Assembly (NCBI RefSeq): GCF_025766255.1
Contig: NW_026516667.1
Location: 186,001-250,000 of the forward strand
Source: Zychaea mexicana
Taxonomy: Eukaryota > Mucoromycota > Mucoromycetes > Mucorales > Lichtheimiaceae
Reading direction: 5' to 3'
DNA: 64,000 nt
This document shows, one piece after another, positions 12,288-24,631 of this stretch (the first letter of the stretch is position 1; each line of letters starts with the position of its first letter). The position numbers and the translations under genes were made by a program. The notes beneath the pieces were generated by a model, which worked only from the letters and a program-made list of their open reading frames with translations, made no database searches and was not told the origin of the DNA.

Positions 12288-14026
12288 TCTGTTTTTGATA
12301 ATACATACAAATCTTATTGCTAGTACTATTTTATACATATTTTCATCATCTCTATGTCTACCAAGACTGTCATCACTATAATATAATAATGTTATTCTGT
12401 TTCAGTAGTACATATTTTGTCTGGAGGCTACAATAATATGTAGCAGCAGTGTATAGTAGGCTAAATTGTTGCTATTGTTATCATTTCTTCCACCGTATGT
12501 ATACCCTTCACAGTCAGTACGAACATTTACAACTTTGTAACGCTGATGTGTCTATTATGTACACAGTAGGTATACTAATAAATGTATTGTATATACCTAG
12601 ACGGAACAACAGGCAAGAATGCGGGTCACTTGAGGATCTCAACTTCCGCTGTTGTTAATCAAGTGATTTATATTGATAGAATATTAGACCTTTCTACTAC
12701 GTAGACGTGGTGAAACGGAGTGAGCGGAGGACGCTGAAGGGATGAAATGAGGGGCCAGCGCGCAAAAAAAAATAGGGAGCTAATTTTTTTTTTTCATATA
12801 AGCTCACGAATTTGGCTGAGAATGCACGCTTTAACTGTTACCCGTAGTATGTAGCCAATGAAGACTCAATGAGACATTCCCTATCTGTCGTTTGTGCATA
12901 TAATATATTATCTTACATTAGAAACCTTGTATGAATGTGTGGATGTAGAGGAAGAAGAGTAAGTTCATTCGGAGCCAGATAATATCTGCTCGGCGGGTGT
13001 TAATGCATTAAACTTTCTGGCGACAAACAAAGGTGAGATCGAAGATGGCGACGTCGTATGTTGTGTTTTGAACTGTTATGCGTACTACCGCCTCTCTAAC
13101 ACTCTCCGCCCTACTCTCCGCCTAGAACACACACGTCGACCGCCTCCATCGGTTTTCCCTCTTTTTCAATTGCAGCATCATCATCATCTGCTTTTACTAA
13201 GGAGTTTGTGACAGGATCCCCTCGCTTATCCCTTGTTCATTTTCAAAGAGGCGACGATGTTCAGCCCATGGCGGTCGATGCAAAACCCCACCGAAAAGTA
13301 AACCAGGGATATCATGCATCACGGATAAAAAAAATTTACGAAAAGCAACAACAGGACCCCAAGTGTCATATGTACTTTCTATACGGCGATGTCATCCTTT
13401 TGTAAATTAGCTTTGCATGGGAGGAGCAGGTATGCTCATGTACTGAAAGGAACAGGAACAATATAGAATTCACGGATATCGCATTATTTCTATCAGTGTC
13501 ATTCTTCGATTTGCCTATAAGAAAAGATTAAAACTTTTTTTAGGGTACAATATCTTTTTATTAATTGTTATCGTTATGCATATTCGTCAATATCAGCAGC
13601 ATCCGCATCATAATAATTGTCGTATAAGCATAAGCAGCAGCTATCGTCGTTTTTTCAGCAACGAGTTTAGCTGGCGGGATGAAGGGTGCATGTGGAGGCT
13701 CCCGAAAACCCCAGCATGCCAAAAGCAACAGTGGCATTAGCAACAACAGCAGAAACAGCGATCAACAGCAGTTCCCTTTTGTTCCGGTCAACCATCTATA
13801 AATACAAGCGGCAACACGAGGTGTTCCTCAGATCCCTTTTTTTCTTTGTACTTCGCTCCCGGTCGATAATCTATTCTATTACTATTACTGCCACTATTGT
13901 CACTACTACTCCTCAGCTGTAGTGTATTTTCTTGTAATTTTTTTCGCTCCTAATATATCTTTATCTTCTCTTTCAAATCTTTTATATTTTGTTTTTTCCC
14001 TTGTAACACGTTTCTACAAAGACAAT
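12288..14026. other. Intergenic with one possible short coding exon
   Basis: Most of the stretch shows no gene. From about 13176, after a good acceptor (TTGCAG), an open frame runs to a TAA at 13403-13405 and encodes about 75 residues with a basic, helical-looking end (GYHASRIKKIYEKQQQDPK). An upstream ATGGCGACGTC next to a GTATGT donor near 13045 is tempting, but the phases do not match, so I cannot assemble a gene. 13670-14026 is probably promoter and leader of the expansin-like gene. Confidence 0.35.
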
Positions 14027-14986
14027 ATGCGAAACATTATCACTACCGTTGGACTCATGCTTAGCAGTGCTTGGATGATGGCAACAGCAGCTACCACGGA
14101 CGAAGAACAAGCTCAACAAGGCACTGCAGGTGTTATGATGTACCATCAACCGTTTTCTTCCGCAACGAGCAATGGATTGAGCAAACGTCATGCTCGAGGA
14201 ACTTGGTACGTTCCTGGACATCTAGGATGCAATACTGACCACAAATAAGGAATACGCTAACTCTTTCCGTATTAATCAAGGTACGACGGCAAGGACTTGA
14301 AGAATGCTGCTTGCTACGGCCATAATGGAATGCCATCGTGGGACGCCACAATACATGACATGATTGGTGCCATGGTAACGCTTTAACTTTTCACGGCTAT
14401 CACTATTTCCCAATTGATCAAAGAAAAGAGGTTATCAGCTTCTGTAATCTTTTTCTCCCCAACAACCCCTTGCCACGCATCATCGACAGTAATGATCGCG
14501 CGGCAGGGTCCTTCCCTATTCAACATGCAATCACATGATGACCTCCTTATCTTTTCGTCTGTATATCTGTCTAACCATTATCATCATTGATTTTCATATT
14601 ATTTAGGCCATGGCAGACCACGAGCAATGCAACAAGTGCGTGGAAATTACCAACAATAAATTCCGTGAACTGTCTGCCACCATCATGATCGTCGATAAAT
14701 GCGCCGCATGCACAAAGAGTAAGGAGAGCCCACGCAAGCAGAATATTCAAAGTTGTACATAATGGTAGTAATATAAACCTTATTAACATCAAACTATGCA
14801 TGATTTGTAGAGAATTGGATCGACCTTTCTCCAGCTGCATTCGCGAAACTTTCAAAGCACGGCGATCTCAATATCGGTGTCCTTGATATCAGTTGGAAAA
14901 CAGTACCGTGCTCCAAGGTGCATGGCCATCTACCACCCAAAAGCGAAAGAAAGGATGGTAATAGCAAGAAGATCCATCATGGCTAA
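14027..14986 (+). CDS. Secreted expansin-like / RlpA-type double-psi beta-barrel protein
   Basis: Small secreted protein of the expansin/loosenin/barwin-like group, which loosens polysaccharide networks without hydrolysing them. Exons 14027-14205, 14281-14374, 14607-14718, 14811-14986; phases agree, 186 residues. An N-terminal signal peptide is clear (residues 1-21, hydrophobic core TTVGLMLSSAWMMATA). The barrel domain follows: GTWYDGKDLKNAACYG at the start, paired Cys (ACYG, CNKC, DKCAAC, VPCS), the VDKC strand, and the LDLSP-type motif (IDLSPAAFAKL) near the end that carries the conserved Asp. There is no C-terminal carbohydrate-binding module, so it is of loosenin size rather than a two-domain expansin. 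The tail is basic and Lys/Ser-rich. Confidence 0.88.
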
Positions 14987-17809
14987 AAGAAGTTTGGGTT
15001 TTTATCCATGTTACCTGCACACGAAATATCCCTTTAAGCTTTTGCTTGTTTCTACATAATCGCCCATATGTCGGGAATTAACCACCACTGTTATTATCTT
15101 AAATCAGGCAAATGCTCTTAATCTTTTTCTTTTGGCCTTACTCCTTCTTCTTCCTATACTGCTGACTATATCCAAGCTATTACTGATATTTTTTATACTA
15201 CAGCTCTGTTTAATTGAAGTTTTCTTCTTTTCTCTCTCTCTCTTTTCTTCATTATGTTAAAGAAGTAAATAGCATATAATGTAATCTACACTTTTGTTTA
15301 TCTTTTTGTACCGATACACAGTTTCTCTTTATAAAAAAAACCTCTCGATTTAAAATGATTTCTCGTCAAGGGTAGTTATGTATATCAATGATACTCTAGT
15401 TATATCAAATACGAATGGTGTTTTTGAATTAAACTATCTATGTTCAAGACTTTGTTTCCTTCTTTTGCTGGCTTGCAGCTAGCTACGGTAGTTCCTTATT
15501 TACATATTTCATCACGTCAATAGTTAGTTATCATCGTCATCTATGACTGCATTGGCTACATATTGCAGCCCACCTCGTGAGATGTACTTATACTTAAAGG
15601 CTGATTATAGAAAGCAGAGACGCATAAAAGTAAATGTGTAGAAGTATACGTTATCTTTGTGATTTTAAGTTGGTCCTCGCCTGGTCTTCATTAATTAACT
15701 GGTTTTCTCAAAATGTAGTTTAGGGCAAGTAATCATCCGACACAGTCAATGTTCTTGGTAATACGGGCATTGTTACATTAACTTATATTGTGTTATTTTA
15801 TTAATACATACAAGTTTTCCAATATGCCATATGATGGTCTGTGTACTTTCTGTTTGTCTGAAAGAAGTTTAACACCATTGACGATCTCAGATAAATTCGT
15901 AGCTGCTATTATCTGTTGTTCTTGATCGCCGAGCAATAAAGTTTCGATAGCAGCTTGCCGTCCTGCATGATTGCTTGATGGTTTGTTTTCGCTTTCGATA
16001 TCCAAGTACGTATTCTTGAAGCTGCTCGATGAAGTCTCGCCGTATTCAACGGAATCCTCTTGCTCTTAAAGTGGTATAGGCGACCGAAATATTTCATCTA
16101 ATGCTATCATTGAATGTTCACCGATCAATACTGAGACGATCCTGTGGCTGTACATAACGTGCCACTTCTGATAATAGTGTCAGAAATTGCTTCTTTTCGG
16201 CCACAGCACCCTCTAAAAAAAGAATAAGTGTCCTGCTTTTTGCCTTTAAGATAGTGCGACTATGATAAATAAATAAAAAAATACTCTGGTGATGGCGTCA
16301 AAATTTGTGGGGGACAGAGGGATGAGCCTTGTTGGTTACTTCGTAATGGTAGCACATATTGTTGTTGATTTTCTTCATGCAATATAAAACTGAATGGCTC
16401 CGTCGTGTCATAGTGCTGTATTATATGACCGCTCGTCATTTCTGGTTTCTTATATAAAGTTTTGGGCTGATTAACAATGGTTTTTCTTCTGCCGAGAAAT
16501 ATCAAACATATGGTTGGCGAACATATTATCCACTTTCCAGCCATTGGCTTGGCGTTTGGCAGGGTGTTCTCCTTAAAGAGCACGTAGTAATCTTTATACG
16601 CTATTGATTCGCCTTTGAGCTTTTATATATATTTGTTGTAACCAACATCAATGCTTCTTGGCGTACAACACAGCGTACTATGAACTTGTCCTGCCTAATC
16701 AAGTTGAACTCTTTACCAGAAGACAAATGCGTTGTCGGCAACTCGCCCAGATCAAACAATGCGCCACTAATAACCTTTCAGGTCGTCGACAATGTTTTTT
16801 TATTTTCCAAATTGTACCGCAATACATGTGACAACAACAGTCAATACAATCATCCTTATAACTGTTTATGTACTAACATCTCTATCATCGCTATCGTTAA
16901 ACGTCTTCCCTTTCCCACATACTTACATTTATTGTATGGCTGTTCTGATGTGTTTAACGCCAGGTGAAGCTTCACCTTCTTTGAAATGAAACGCTCTTCA
17001 AGGTAATAAATCTTTTTCCGATTGACGTTGCCATAATTGTGACAATCACGCTGCTTTCTCTTTGGTAACAGCAAACGAAACTCCAGCTGATTGAGGTAGT
17101 GCTTGGCAATGGTAATCTGCCACTTTGATGGCTTTATTTCATACCCACGCTATTTTGATTGTCACTACTATCTTTCTTGAGTGTGGTATTCTTTTCAAAA
17201 TTACACATTTGTCCTAATTGTCAACACGTCTGTTGATTTCTTCGGCATATTGATATACAGCGAAGTGTGGATGCCCTCACATGGGAAGACGGTAGCACTG
17301 TTATATGTTCGGGTCACTTCCAAACGTTCATTTAGCTGCACAAATTTCCTGCCGTTGTAACTATATATTATCATTACCTACGATCAAATTAAAAGCGGTA
17401 ATGTGTTTGACATGCACTAGCTAATCTGTGCCGCATTAAGTGCGAGCTAAGACTTTTCTTAAAGCTTTCGATAACATTTTTAGAGGCTCCAAGTAACGAA
17501 AAAAACACAACAATACAGTGCAACCATAAAGTCCCGTGAAGCTAATGAAGTAAGATAATGTTCAGATAACGACAACATAATAGTATTACATCACATAGCA
17601 GCATAGTGATCCATATTACGAACCATGAAATATAAATATGGAGTTATAATTACTGCAACGAGCTTTAATAAACTGTCATGAAATTTGTGTGACATGTCTT
17701 CTCCTTTACAAATTTGTATCGAATGAGCAGTTCTAAGTACATGTGAACTCTAAGCGATAGAGAAGACTTTTTTGAAAATTTACTTTTGAGAGGCATATGT
17801 AGTAAATAT
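14987..17809. other. Gene-poor stretch with decayed coding-like sequence on the minus strand
   Basis: 14987-15790 shows nothing. From about 17160 down to 15793 the minus strand has successive open segments in different frames: 17074-16856 (basic, Lys/Arg/Tyr-rich), 16583-16260 and 16005-15793. They are separated by stops and frame changes with no convincing splice sites. This looks like a degraded gene or mobile-element remnant. I do not recognise any domain. The plus strand over 16680-16967 is also open, so even the strand is not certain. Confidence 0.3.
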
Positions 17810-19964
17810 TTACAAGAAGCCAAAGTATGTACATGGACTTTTAATAGTACAGGACTACTAACAACGTTTACTCTTATCAATACTAGAAGAACAGAAATAT
17901 AGTACCATACTACAACATAGACTCTTCTACCATCAATGGATTAGTTCTATCAATCCTAATTTTCGAATTAGCAACCGCGCTGGAGAGTTCTGCATTGTCG
18001 ATACGATTACAGTCAACGACGCTGATTCGACAAAGAGACGACGGCGGTGACGCTGCATGACCATCAACAAGTTTCTGAATACCTTTTACTGTTATGTGGT
18101 GAAGCGCTTTCAAAACGATAGATTCTACTGGAGCAACCGTATCGAGCTTTGCAAGTGCATCATCCTTCAAACTTTTCACATGCTCAAATTCGATCCGCTT
18201 CAGTAAAGGACTGTCAAGTTTACTATGGTTTAACGAAGCATTGCGACAGGTTTGTGACAACTTTTCGAAAAAAGTATATATGCCTGCAGCCGTAATAGTG
18301 TTGATCTCTTTGAGCACTAGCGTGTGTAAGGTCGGAATATCAGCCAAATGGACAAGTGTTGTATCCGTCAATGCTCCACACTCTTCAAAGGTCAACGACT
18401 TGTCCGTCGAAAGCATGCTGCAGGAAGAGTAGCCACTCGATAATGTCCGTTTGCAATTCACCAGAAAGGTACCCATGTCCTGTTCCTGCAGCTCTTGACA
18501 TCCTACCAGATGCAGCTTGCGAAGTCGTCGCGTCAAGCACAACACTAAGTGCTGGAGACATTCTGTGTTTGCGTTGGATAACTTGATGTCCTCCAACCAA
18601 GCGCATTGACGAATGACAGAAGACAAAATCGTGGCATCGACGGGAGCATCACAGTGGAATCGTCGTAACGTATTGGTATAATTGTTGATGTCTGGGAAAT
18701 ACATGGCAGCGAAGTTCGGCATTTCTTGGTGCTGTTGTAAACCACCATCGTCTCGTCGACTTGTGAGCCCAAACTCCTTCAGCGTCGTGTTGTTGTGTGT
18801 GAGGAATCGCAAGATCTGGTCGCTTTCAAGGACTGGCCCCTGATTGACAATATTCAGAACCTGCATACCTCCTTTTGCCTTTTCTAGTACTCCTCCTCCT
18901 CCTCCTACTGCTACTACACCATCTGCGTTCCCATCATCAACATCATATGCTTTGTTGCGTCGCCAGTTGTCTTCATCTGCATGGTTGTTCCTGCTCTTGT
19001 TGTTTTTCATAAGTTTCAATCGTTGTGTGGTATTGTAATATGTCAGCGTGGGCATGTTGTAGTTGAGATATGGGATATCAGGGCAGCAGTTGAAAATGGT
19101 ATCCAGAATTTCCGGTTTGCAATAGCTGACATTGAGTCGTTGTAGATTGCGCGTTCTTTGGAGCAAGCAGGATAAATCGTTCGGATCTAACTGTTCGTCA
19201 ACATGAATGTATGCATACTGAAGGTGGATGTGACGATTACTTGAGTTGCTATCCTTGCTAATGTTACGAACGATGTTAGTACTACTACTGCTACTAGATG
19301 TGTTGTAACCGTGGTATGTAAGGTGAGTCAAGTTGGGACAGTAATCCGTGACCATTTCCAGGGACAGTTTGCTGCTATCTAGATAGGACACAGCAAGCTG
19401 GTCCAAGAAACTGCCCACAGTGGCCAATGCTGGATAGATACTGTCTTTGAACAAGTGATCACTAGGGCATTCAATTTCAAGACCTAAATAACATACACGA
19501 CACATGTCGAGCTTAGATACGTTTCACACATACACAGGAACTGAACCAAGACAAAGGAAGAATGACTAACCAAGAAACTTCAAGCTCTCAAACTTGCCTT
19601 TGATCAGCAAGTCGAACGCAGCCGTCAAATCAGCATCGCCATAGATGGTCATACTTGTTGCCATATTCGCCACTTGATATAACTCCTTGACACAACGTGC
19701 ATCGGCTTCCCTCAATTCCAATTCTCGCCACAAACTTGGACTGCGCAAAAGTCGATAGCGCCAAAAGGAAGAAACATTCAAGCATTCCACCAGTTGTTCA
19801 GTTGGAAGAAATGAAAACACCGTCAAGACAATTTCGTACGGCAACACTGCGGTCATAGGGTCAGCGGAACGATCTCCAATCTTGTAATGGTAGGTCATCT
19901 TTTAAAGGCTTTTTCTTATCGTGGGGGTTTTAATGGAAAAGAGGATAACGAAGAAAAGAGCATA
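17810..19964. repeat. Inverted duplication, copy 1 (F-box/LRR gene unit)
   Basis: About 2.15 kb that reappears as its reverse complement at about 32088-34232. Homology starts within the leader (near 19964) and ends in the 3' flank (near 17810, after the motif complementary to GGCTTCTTGTAA). Beyond these points the two flanks are unrelated. It holds one complete two-exon gene with its intron, about 65 bases of leader and about 100 bases of 3' flank. Confidence 0.9.
17910..19898 (-). CDS. F-box/LRR protein, inverted paralogue 1
   Basis: Probable substrate receptor of an SCF-type ubiquitin ligase. Exons 19898-19571 and 19483-17910 joined across an 87-bp intron (phase 1), 633 residues. An F-box lies at about residues 16-63 (LPYEIVLTVFSFLPTEQLVE, then SFWRYRLL and SPSLWREL); the rest is leucine-rich repeat-like (NLQRLNVSYC, LRKLHLVGCQELQEQDMG, LEECGALTDTTLVHLA-type units), with a poly-Ser run and an Asn/Asp/Gly-rich insert. 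The start is the ATG that gives the complete F-box. It differs from the copy at 32147-34132 by about ten residues and one Gly. Substrate unknown; F-box identity good. Confidence 0.88.
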
Positions 19965-21239
19965 GACTGCGTCCTCTGCATGTTGGCACCCCGCTAAATA
20001 AGCTTGTGCTGTCGCTTGTAGACGCTTCTCAGCTCTATGGTAAGAAAAGGAACGTACGGTCTATACGGTGCGATTTATGCTTATGAATGAGATAAGTCAA
20101 AGCCATTTAAGATAGTTAGAACTTGCTTATTTTCATACTTCATGAAAGCAATCAGTTGATGATCGCGGATACAGGGGGTGACATCCTTGATATTAAACGG
20201 ATGCCAGCGAGATACGTTCAAGCAATTCTTATGACTTGGTCTTATACCGTAGAATTCTCCTCTTCCCTCTTCCCTGAATATGTCTTTACTGTATGTCTCT
20301 GATCGAGTAAATAATCATCTCACAAGGGTTCTTAAAGGTTTGACCCGAGCAGTGACTTTATTGAAGCAACCAAACTGTTTGCCTGCTTTTTTATTCCGTT
20401 TATCATACGAATTACTTTGAAACTGAAATTGCCTCTGTTATATATACATGCGGGAGTAGGATTACTGTTATAATTTAGTACTGCTATATACATCTTTGTG
20501 GCTGACTTTAATAGTTACACTAAATGGTTCTCTTTCAAAAACGTTCGATGACGATCCTAAGAATTAGTTGAGACGAACTACAGCTTTACGATAAACTAAA
20601 AATGATTTCACATGGATGTTTACTGAAACACCATAGAAGCTTAACACATACTTGTTAAATTTCCAGATTTACAGTTTCATGGCGAGATCATATATTACTA
20701 TGTGTTTATGAGCAAGCAAATACCAGATACTGAGAAAAGGTAGAATTATTGTTCACACGTGAAAAATGAGCATCTGGGGTGTATGAAAAAGGTTAACCCA
20801 GGTTGCAGAAAAAAAAAGAAAGAACAATAAACATGTTGCAAATCCGATCGTCCAGTAAAAGACAAGAGGAGAACGAGAAAAATAGCATAAATGCGTATAT
20901 AATATACCATGACCGTGCTTCACCAGGTTTTAGACTTATCTTCCGCTCGTCCCAGCCAATGGTTTGACGCACAGAACCAACGCGGCCGGGTTATCTCTGG
21001 CTGTGACAAACGAGATTGGTTCAAAGATCGGGAAGTGTGTGACTTGAAAAAATCTTATCAGCGTCTTATCAAACGGAATCAACCGATAATTTGTTGAAAA
21101 AATCCTTCCGGTGAGAGGAAGGGGGTGGGGTGGGGGTTGGAGGGACATACAAACCCCTCCTGCCCACCCCCTTGAACTACTCTTTTCTTCTTTTCTTTAT
21201 CATCAATTCAACTTGACCACACTACTTGCCTAAATTTGG
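19965..21239. other. Intergenic, nothing recognised
   Basis: No supported gene. A 62-codon ATG frame at 20909-21097 lacks any family signal. 21110-21239 has a G-rich then C/T-rich run followed by a short leader, probably the core promoter of the kinase gene at 21240. Confidence 0.5.
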
Positions 21240-22898
21240 ATGCATAACGATTACCACAACATCTTAACAAAAAGCTACAACGACCGCCACTCGACGACGA
21301 CAGCAACGCTTATTCCATCATCGCCATCACCACCACCCTCGCTGATACACCATCATCATCATCATTGTAAAGGCCCTGGTGACCTTCATATCGATACCCG
21401 TCCATTCCATCACCGGCAGCCATATACCCCTACCAAAGGCAGAGATGAGTATTTTTCGTCGTTCGAAATGGAACAACCCATGCCGGTGCCGTTACCCAAC
21501 ACGCGTGCAGCATCTGGATTGATCACAGCCGATGGTAACCGAATTTTCGCTACGGTCGATTCTGTACCTTCGTTGACATCCTCAGCAACAACTGCACTGT
21601 CTCCTGAAGTAGACGATGATCACCCTGTTGACAATGGCGACGTCGACGTTGATATAATGGCCGCTGGGTCAGCACCTTCGTTGACCACGATAATGATGGC
21701 TAGAAGTCATAGTGTCCATCATCATCAACCTCGACAACAGCATCACGATCATCATCATCATCGTCAAGAACAAAGCCCTGTGCGTCGATGTCAATCTTTG
21801 GCAAACTCACCTGCACGCGTGTCGAGTGGATCGTGGGGTCACATCAAATCACCAGCTGCGTCGTTTTTGGCGCGGTTCGGTATGCCGGACCATCTCATCA
21901 ACGACAACAAAAAGAGCAACAACGAAGACGAAGAAATTGATGACTACATGCTCGAAAAAGTGATTGGCACTGGCGGCTTCGCCACAGTACGACGCGGATA
22001 TTGCATTTCCAACGGACAAAAAGTAGCCATCAAAGTGTACGCCAAACCAAAAGACGGGTCATCGTCGAAACGATTAGAACGTGAACTGGCCATTTGGAAA
22101 CGGTTACGCCACGATCATGTTTTGCCGATGCACAAGACAGTCGAAACGGAAACAAGCATCTATGCCGTATGCGACTATTGTCCCGGAGGTTCTCTTTTGG
22201 ATTTGGTGAGACGACGCAAACAAGGGCTCAATGAAGACGAAGCACGCCTCTTGTTTATTCAATTGTGTGCTGCGATCCAGTATTTGCATGACGAAGCACG
22301 CGTGTGTCACAAGGACATTAAGCTGGAGAATGTTCTGCTCGATGAGAACAATCGTATCAAGTTGTGCGATTTTGGCTTGGCCATGTATTGTCGAGTCATT
22401 CTTAGTCCGCCCAAATCAAAAGCAGCAACAACAACAACAACCACTACAACAACCTGTGCAGCAGAGAGTATGCACAATGACGACATTACAAACAAGAGCA
22501 GCACCCGTGATAATATTACCAATTCTATATGTGGTGATCATCAGCAGCACCGTAATTATAATGACGAAGAAGAAGAAGAAGAAGTGGCAGGCGGATCGTT
22601 GGCTTACTTGGCGCCAGAACAAGTCTTGTCGCGAACGCCCGTGGCGTCGGCCTCGTCGGATATGTGGAGCTTGGGCGTTCTGCTGTACACCCTCATGATG
22701 GGTCGGCTGCCGTTCCATGATGACTATGACCCGCGCTTGCAGCAAAAGATCGTGAGCGGCCAATACGAATGGCCGTCAGACGAGGACGGAATATCAGCTG
22801 ATCTGCGTTCGTTGCTGAGCAACCTGCTTCAAGTGGATCCGAGCAAGCGATACACGATCCAGCAGGTCTTACAATCAGCCTGGTGCTCTTCAGAATAA
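21240..22898 (+). CDS. Single-exon Ser/Thr protein kinase with HKD catalytic loop
   Basis: Intronless, 552 residues. The N-terminal ~230 residues are His-, Ser-, Pro- and Gln-rich and disordered. The kinase domain spans about 234-550: Gly-loop GTGGFATV (243-250), ATP-binding Lys 265 in VAIK, catalytic CHKDIKLEN with Asp 359, DFG at 377-379, APE at 458-460, and DMWSLGVLLYTLMMGRLPF. Two oddities: the usual HRD Arg is Lys, and about 78 residues of Thr/Ala/Asn/Glu-rich sequence separate DFG from APE, where 20-35 is usual. All residues needed for catalysis are present. The overall pattern is CAMK-like; I cannot name the orthologue. The next gene (Gemin6-like) starts 265 bases downstream on the same strand. 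Confidence 0.85.
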   Translation: MHNDYHNILTKSYNDRHSTTTATLIPSSPSPPPSLIHHHHHHCKGPGDLHIDTRPFHHRQPYTPTKGRDEYFSSFEMEQPMPVPLPNTRAASGLITADGNRIFATVDSVPSLTSSATTALSPEVDDDHPVDNGDVDVDIMAAGSAPSLTTIMMARSHSVHHHQPRQQHHDHHHHRQEQSPVRRCQSLANSPARVSSGSWGHIKSPAASFLARFGMPDHLINDNKKSNNEDEEIDDYMLEKVIGTGGFATVRRGYCISNGQKVAIKVYAKPKDGSSSKRLERELAIWKRLRHDHVLPMHKTVETETSIYAVCDYCPGGSLLDLVRRRKQGLNEDEARLLFIQLCAAIQYLHDEARVCHKDIKLENVLLDENNRIKLCDFGLAMYCRVILSPPKSKAATTTTTTTTTCAAESMHNDDITNKSSTRDNITNSICGDHQQHRNYNDEEEEEEVAGGSLAYLAPEQVLSRTPVASASSDMWSLGVLLYTLMMGRLPFHDDYDPRLQQKIVSGQYEWPSDEDGISADLRSLLSNLLQVDPSKRYTIQQVLQSAWCSSE

Positions 22899-23163
22899 TC
22901 CATAATACCACCTTCTTTTAAATCGCTCTTTTGTACATATTGTTTGTTTATATCCATAGCCATCCCTCATATCTGTAAATTCACTCTTCATACATAATAA
23001 TAAAAAAACACACAGAATCGATACTATCCTTACATCCTTGCACAGTCTGAGTTGAACGCGTTGCTGGTGGAGTTGAATTTGTTGCGTGTTAAACAAAAGG
23101 GGGCGGAGCTCAACACCCGCTCTTGAAAACATTTTCTTGCTACTGCACCAACTGAATGGCTTT

Positions 23164-24365
23164 ATGGAAACGATCTCAACAAACACAGCGCTAGTACTAG
23201 ACGATCAATCCGTGGATAGTTTGGCTCGTTACTTTGGGCACTATATGCAGGTGACTCTCAAAGATGGCGGCGGTGTACGAAACGGCTACCTTTACACGCT
23301 CGATCCGACATTGGGAAACTTGATTCTTCTCAATAGTAGTAGTGGCAGCAAAGACGAACAACGCGCCACCGACAACAACAACAACAACAACAGCAACGAT
23401 GCTGCCATTGTTATTATGCATCATGCCATTGATTCGATTACCGGTAAATAAGAATCTTTTGTTTTGCTCTCCTGAAGGTGAACCCCCACCTCCTTTTTTT
23501 GGTCACCCCTGTTCTCTCTCTCTTATCTCGTTCGTGTTGAGTGATGTGTAAATTCATCTCAACCCAACCCAGCGTAACCCCCACCTTCTCCTGGGGACAC
23601 AGAAAAAGAGTCCGTCTTTTCGTGTGTGTTTATACGCGTTTTTTTTTGTATGGGGGTGGGGTTTGAAGGGGTGTGTGTGTGTGTGTGTGGGGTTAAGAAG
23701 AGTTGAAGAAAAGCGGTGTGTGTATATCGAATAAGGGCTACCCTTTTGCTTGCTCCTTGAAAAAAAGGTGTTATTCTTACTCTCTGTCAACTAACTTGAG
23801 GACAAAAAACAAAGTTGAACCGGATCTACAGCTAAAGATGGAGGACATGGACCGATGGTTGGGTTACAATCAAGATCAGTACAGGTCGGACGCGCCTGTG
23901 ATATTGGAGCGACGCGATGCATTCGTGGCGTATCTTGAAAAGGTAAACTATAGGTTAAGGAGAATATTTTTACGCCCTATTTGCTCTGAGGTGCTGGAGG
24001 TGCTGCTGCTGCTGCTGTTGTTGTTGTTGGGGGACTGTCGAGCTGCTGAGAGGACAAGAGGACCGACGGGGAGCAAGGGTAAAGGAAGGGAGGTTGAGGG
24101 TTTTGCTTTTATCATGGATCAAGTGGGATCAGAGTAAATGATAAACTCTCGCCAGTTGGTGTACAATTGTGCTTATGAATAATATCTTGCTGTTATTACG
24201 GGTGTGTGTAATGAGAGCCGTATCCCGTTTAGGCATGAAGACGACCCGGTGATACATGTCTTGGGACGTGCACGTGTTGAACCACCCTATGTTGCGACGA
24301 GCGTAATAAGCGATAATAATGTCATACGCGACCGAGTACGTGAGATGATCATGAATTTATTCTAA
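23164..24365 (+). CDS. Gemin6-like Sm-fold protein of the SMN complex
   Basis: Gemin6 is the SMN-complex subunit with an Sm-like fold that pairs with Gemin7 and helps load Sm rings on snRNAs. Exons 23164-23443, 23815-23942, 24216-24365; phases agree, 185 residues. The N-terminal half has the Sm1/Sm2-like pattern: YFGHYMQVTLKDGGGVRNGY, LDPTLGNLILLN, then, after an Asn/Ser insert, IVIMHHAIDSIT, which parallels the GHAVQTVE strand of animal Gemin6. The C-terminal part has the family's second domain: RRDAFVAYLEKSRIPF, VLGRARVEPPYV, and SDNNVIRDRVREMI at the very end. The first in-frame ATG is 23164; upstream in-frame codons lack an ATG. The match of both halves in order makes the call fairly strong, although it rests on remembered family patterns. 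Confidence 0.75.
23671..23689. repeat. (GT)n microsatellite in intron 1 of the Gemin6-like gene
   Basis: About nine GT units, directly after a G-rich run, inside the 371-bp intron. No function suggested. Confidence 0.8.
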
Positions 24366-24631
24366 TCTTTCTATATACAACAAGAACAACAATTGCGCGT
24401 GGTTGAGGTTGAGTTATATGGGGTGGGTGGGTGTGGGAGGGAGTGAGGGGCATGGAGCAAAAAAGAGTGGGCATGGCCATGTATGTAATTGGATGTGGTA
24501 TACAATAAACTAATAGTGATAATGAAAGAGGATGCTGCAGATGCGTTTAATAGTAATGTGTTGTTGGATGTAGTAGTTGGATGTGATGATGTAGGGTTTA
24601 TGACAAAATTGGAGGCGAATCGAAGTTATCA

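Noticed and set aside
13033..13405. Two-exon small gene starting ATGGCGACGTC with a GTATGT donor
   Set aside because: Phase of the first exon does not match the open frame after the TTGCAG acceptor; kept only as a possible exon in the intergenic note.
20909..21097. 62-codon ATG frame upstream of the kinase
   Set aside because: Short, no family pattern, and lies in the presumed promoter region of the next gene.
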